From NCBI GenBank assembly GCA_021299615.1, contig JAJTHC010000161.1, positions 1 to 8,166 on the forward strand: a DNA stretch of 8,166 nt, written 5' to 3'. The notes beneath the pieces were generated by a model. The model saw only the letters and a program-made list of their open reading frames with translations. It had not been told where the DNA came from and did no database searches. Shown in pieces: positions 6,793 through 8,166 of this stretch. This DNA is from Vampirovibrionales bacterium (GTDB lineage Bacteria; Cyanobacteriota; Vampirovibrionia; Vampirovibrionales; JAJTHC01). The first letter of the stretch is position 1. Each line of letters starts with the position of its first letter. Made by a program: the position numbers and the translations under genes.

Positions 6793-7206
6793 ATGAATGC
6801 TCAATTTATTGTGTTGTATGATGCTACGTGTGGCTTGTGCCAGCGAAGCCAGCTGTTTTTGAATGGCTGGTTGAAGCATCCACGCTACATGCGTTTTGTG
6901 GATGTCCATAGTGAAGAAGCCCCTCGTTATTTGGAGCCTTTTGCATTGTCGAGCGACGACACCACTCAGCGAATGCACGTCATTGATGTTGAAAAAAACG
7001 CCGTTTTCAAGGCGGAAGAAGCGGTGGGTGTGTGTTTAGAACAGTGCATCGCACCGTGGTCGTGGGTGGGGTATTTGTTGCGGATGCGGTTTTTGAAGGG
7101 AATCACTCGCCCTGCGTATGATTGGGTGGCGGAACGTCGGCATCGTTTTTTGCCCCCCTTACCTGATCAACCCACCGTCTGTACGTTGAGAAGCTGTAAG
7201 CCTTAA
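6793..7206 (+). CDS. DCC-family (DUF393) thiol-disulfide oxidoreductase-like protein
   Basis: A 137-residue protein of the DCC/DUF393 family: it opens VLYDATCGLCQRS, with the thioredoxin-like C13-x2-C16 pair after the conserved Tyr-Asp, and has the typical late PAYDWVAERRHRF stretch at 107-119. Members are predicted thioredoxin-fold redox proteins; few have a known substrate. It carries four more cysteines, C81/C85 and C130/C135. No signal peptide is seen, so a cytoplasmic location is likely. A Shine-Dalgarno AGGGA overlaps the stop codon of the phosphohexomutase gene, 10 nt upstream, so this is the second gene of that operon. The pairing with a sugar mutase does not itself point to a function. 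Confidence 0.88.
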   Translation: MNAQFIVLYDATCGLCQRSQLFLNGWLKHPRYMRFVDVHSEEAPRYLEPFALSSDDTTQRMHVIDVEKNAVFKAEEAVGVCLEQCIAPWSWVGYLLRMRFLKGITRPAYDWVAERRHRFLPPLPDQPTVCTLRSCKP

Positions 7207-7287
7207 TAGTGTGTTTTAGGAAATACGCTTCATAACAATAATGCGGAAGCATTTCAAAACAGACGTCAAAGCACTTTCTCGAAAGAC

Positions 7288-7315
7288 TAGACACGTCATC
7301 TTGTTTTGCTATACT
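7288..7315 (+). promoter_or_regulatory. Promoter of the 196-residue gene
   Basis: TAGACA (7288-7293, 5 of 6) and TATACT (7310-7315, 5 of 6) are separated by 16 bp, the best-formed promoter in the window. The start would be near 7322, leaving a leader of about 23 nt. The 138-bp spacer to the previous gene holds only a weak 5-bp AATGC/GCATT hairpin (7240-7253) without a U tract. Confidence 0.72.
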
Positions 7316-7344
7316 ATTGGAACCTAGAAAAATGAGGTTCACGT

Positions 7345-7935
7345 ATGCTTCCCTCTCTCTCTTTAAACGCCCCGAACACTACCCAGCGACAAGGGCTTGT
7401 GCTGATGAAAAACATTCCAGAAAGCGATTTAAGCATTGTGCTAGATGCGACACATAAAGCCGTCTTTCATTCGGAATCAGATCCATACGTTATGGAAGCA
7501 CCCTCCCAGAAAGGCAAAAGTTCTACACGTCGTTACACACACTCAGAACACGTGATTTATCAACTTGTTCAAGCCTCTAAATCGGGCGACACTTACACCC
7601 AAGCCTTAATTTCTGTGCCAACGCACGTGAGCGAAGGCAAGGCTCAAATGGCAGAAGATCATGCCCGAAAGAAAGAAAACGTACTATTAAGCACGCTCAA
7701 AGCCGAGCTGGATGCTCATCACCTGCTTGAAACGTACTTGCCCAAAGACGGTACCATCAAGAATCTCTATTACATGAACTCTTCGCCGTTGGATTTTATG
7801 GCAGGGGTGCAAACGTGGCAGGATGAAAAGCATCAACGGATTGTGGATGTGTTGGACGATTCCAGCTACGATTTAAGCAAGGTCGCCAAAAAGGAAGACC
7901 GCCTCTTTCACCCGATTGTGCATCACACGGCTTGA
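7345..7935 (+). CDS. Hypothetical protein, 196 residues
   Basis: Not recognised. The start is well supported by GAGG (7334-7337) 7 nt upstream and by a good promoter. The product is soluble-looking, with no transmembrane segment, no signal peptide and no cysteine. It has a basic Ser/Thr-rich stretch at 54-67 (SQKGKSSTRRYTHS), a charged helical region at about 97-128, and a conserved-looking block LYYMNSSPLDFMAGVQTWQDEKHQRIVDVLDD at about 141-172, of which only the segment bounds are informative. Histidines are frequent near the C-terminus. Base composition matches the housekeeping genes, so it reads as a resident gene with its own transcription unit. No nearby gene suggests its role. Confidence 0.8.
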   Translation: MLPSLSLNAPNTTQRQGLVLMKNIPESDLSIVLDATHKAVFHSESDPYVMEAPSQKGKSSTRRYTHSEHVIYQLVQASKSGDTYTQALISVPTHVSEGKAQMAEDHARKKENVLLSTLKAELDAHHLLETYLPKDGTIKNLYYMNSSPLDFMAGVQTWQDEKHQRIVDVLDDSSYDLSKVAKKEDRLFHPIVHHTA

Positions 7936-7975
7936 TTTTTTGTGTTATAGTGTATTATAGATAAAATGAGCTATT

Positions 7976-8145
7976 AGACTATTCTAGGAGCCTAATGTTT
8001 TTTTGTGAGGTCGTGTACACAGACGTATAGCCGAATTGATAATTTTCTGTACAGTGTCTATACGTTGTCGCTACGATTATTTTGTTCAGTCATGTAGGTC
8101 TATCTACACTCTTTCACAAAATAATCTAGGCTCCTAGTCTAGCCT
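7976..8145. repeat. 170-bp non-coding element with imperfect 19-bp terminal inverted repeats
   Basis: The left end (7976-7994) and the reverse complement of the right end (8127-8145) match at 16 of 19, including an exact CTAGGAGCCTA. Inside are an 8-bp inverted repeat, ACGTATAG 8023-8030 with CTATACGT 8058-8065, and an 11-bp one at 8075-8126. TTTTCTGTACAGT at 8043-8055 recurs inverted at 8146-8158. No target-site duplication is seen and no protein is encoded. It could be a MITE-like repeat, a structured RNA gene or a recombination site. Confidence 0.65.
8075..8126. repeat. 11-bp inverted repeat (stem-loop)
   Basis: GATTATTTTGT (8075-8085) and ACAAAATAATC (8116-8126) pair perfectly around a 30-nt loop. 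The loop holds its own 5-bp hairpin, TGTAG (8093-8097) with CTACA (8104-8108). The next hairpin, TAGGCT/AGCCTA at 8127-8146, follows immediately. Confidence 0.7.
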
Positions 8146-8165
8146 ACTGTACAGAAAACTCTAAA
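8127..8165 (-). repeat. Dispersed 39-bp repeat, copy B (at window edge)
   Basis: The reverse complement matches 4980-5018 at 36 of 39 positions; the three differences are in the CTGWACAG palindrome, in the loop AGACKAGG and in the stem end. It shares its inner half with the right terminal repeat of the 170-bp element. The window ends one base later, so the repeat may continue. Confidence 0.85.
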
Positions 8166-8166
8166 T

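Noticed and set aside
7103..7342. 79-residue minus-strand frame
   Set aside because: It overlaps the DCC gene and the promoter of the 196-residue gene, with no start signal of its own.
7917..7941. Intrinsic terminator after the 196-residue gene
   Set aside because: Only a 4-bp TGTG/CACA stem is present, about nine bases from the T run at 7936-7941.
8043..8055. CTGTACAG as an SOS (LexA) box
   Set aside because: The E. coli box needs CTGT and ACAG eight bases apart, and the copy at 4991-4998 breaks the palindrome (CTGAACAG).
4980..8166. Composite transposon bounded by the inverted 39-bp repeats
   Set aside because: No transposase, no target duplication visible, and the enclosed genes have native composition and are partly housekeeping.

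Overview
The window looks like a bacterial chromosome segment of moderate GC. It carries conserved housekeeping or stress genes and one clearly more AT-rich gene that looks acquired. The best taxonomic clue is the long RelA/SpoT homologue. From memory, its TGS and helical regions read like cyanobacterial-lineage Rel proteins. No photosynthesis gene is seen, so a non-photosynthetic relative (Vampirovibrionia/Melainabacteria type) is my tentative guess. It rests on remembered similarity only.

Layout, left to right. A bolA-family gene (minus strand) ends at position 5. A divergent AT-rich spacer leads into a plus-strand gene for a 551-residue coiled-coil membrane protein with three 47-residue tandem repeats. 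That gene converges on the minus-strand rsh gene (bifunctional (p)ppGpp synthetase/hydrolase), and a perfect 36-bp palindrome covers both stop codons. Upstream of rsh is a 29-bp near-perfect dyad. It contains the Shine-Dalgarno sequence and start codon of a 13-codon leader ORF whose stop overlaps the rsh start (ATGA). Next comes a minus-strand 97-residue single-pass membrane protein. On the plus strand follow an alpha-D-phosphohexomutase gene and a DCC-family (DUF393) thiol-oxidoreductase gene in one unit, then a 196-residue unrecognised protein with its own promoter. The window ends in a non-coding region dense in inverted repeats. A 39-bp arm of it recurs in opposite orientation near position 5000.

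How the genes fit together. rsh and bolA point the same way, and both families are tied to stress or growth-rate adaptation. The 551-residue gene sits between them as a self-contained unit in the opposite direction, with its own extended -10 promoter and a shared terminator palindrome. This is what a single-gene cargo insertion would look like. Four of the resident genes (bolA, rsh, the phosphohexomutase gene and the 196-residue gene) share the heptamer TATACTA as their putative -10 region; the AT-rich gene uses TATAAT.

The most interesting leads are the rsh leader (self-sequestering uORF with translational coupling), the orphan coiled-coil membrane protein, and the structured repeat region at 7976-8166.
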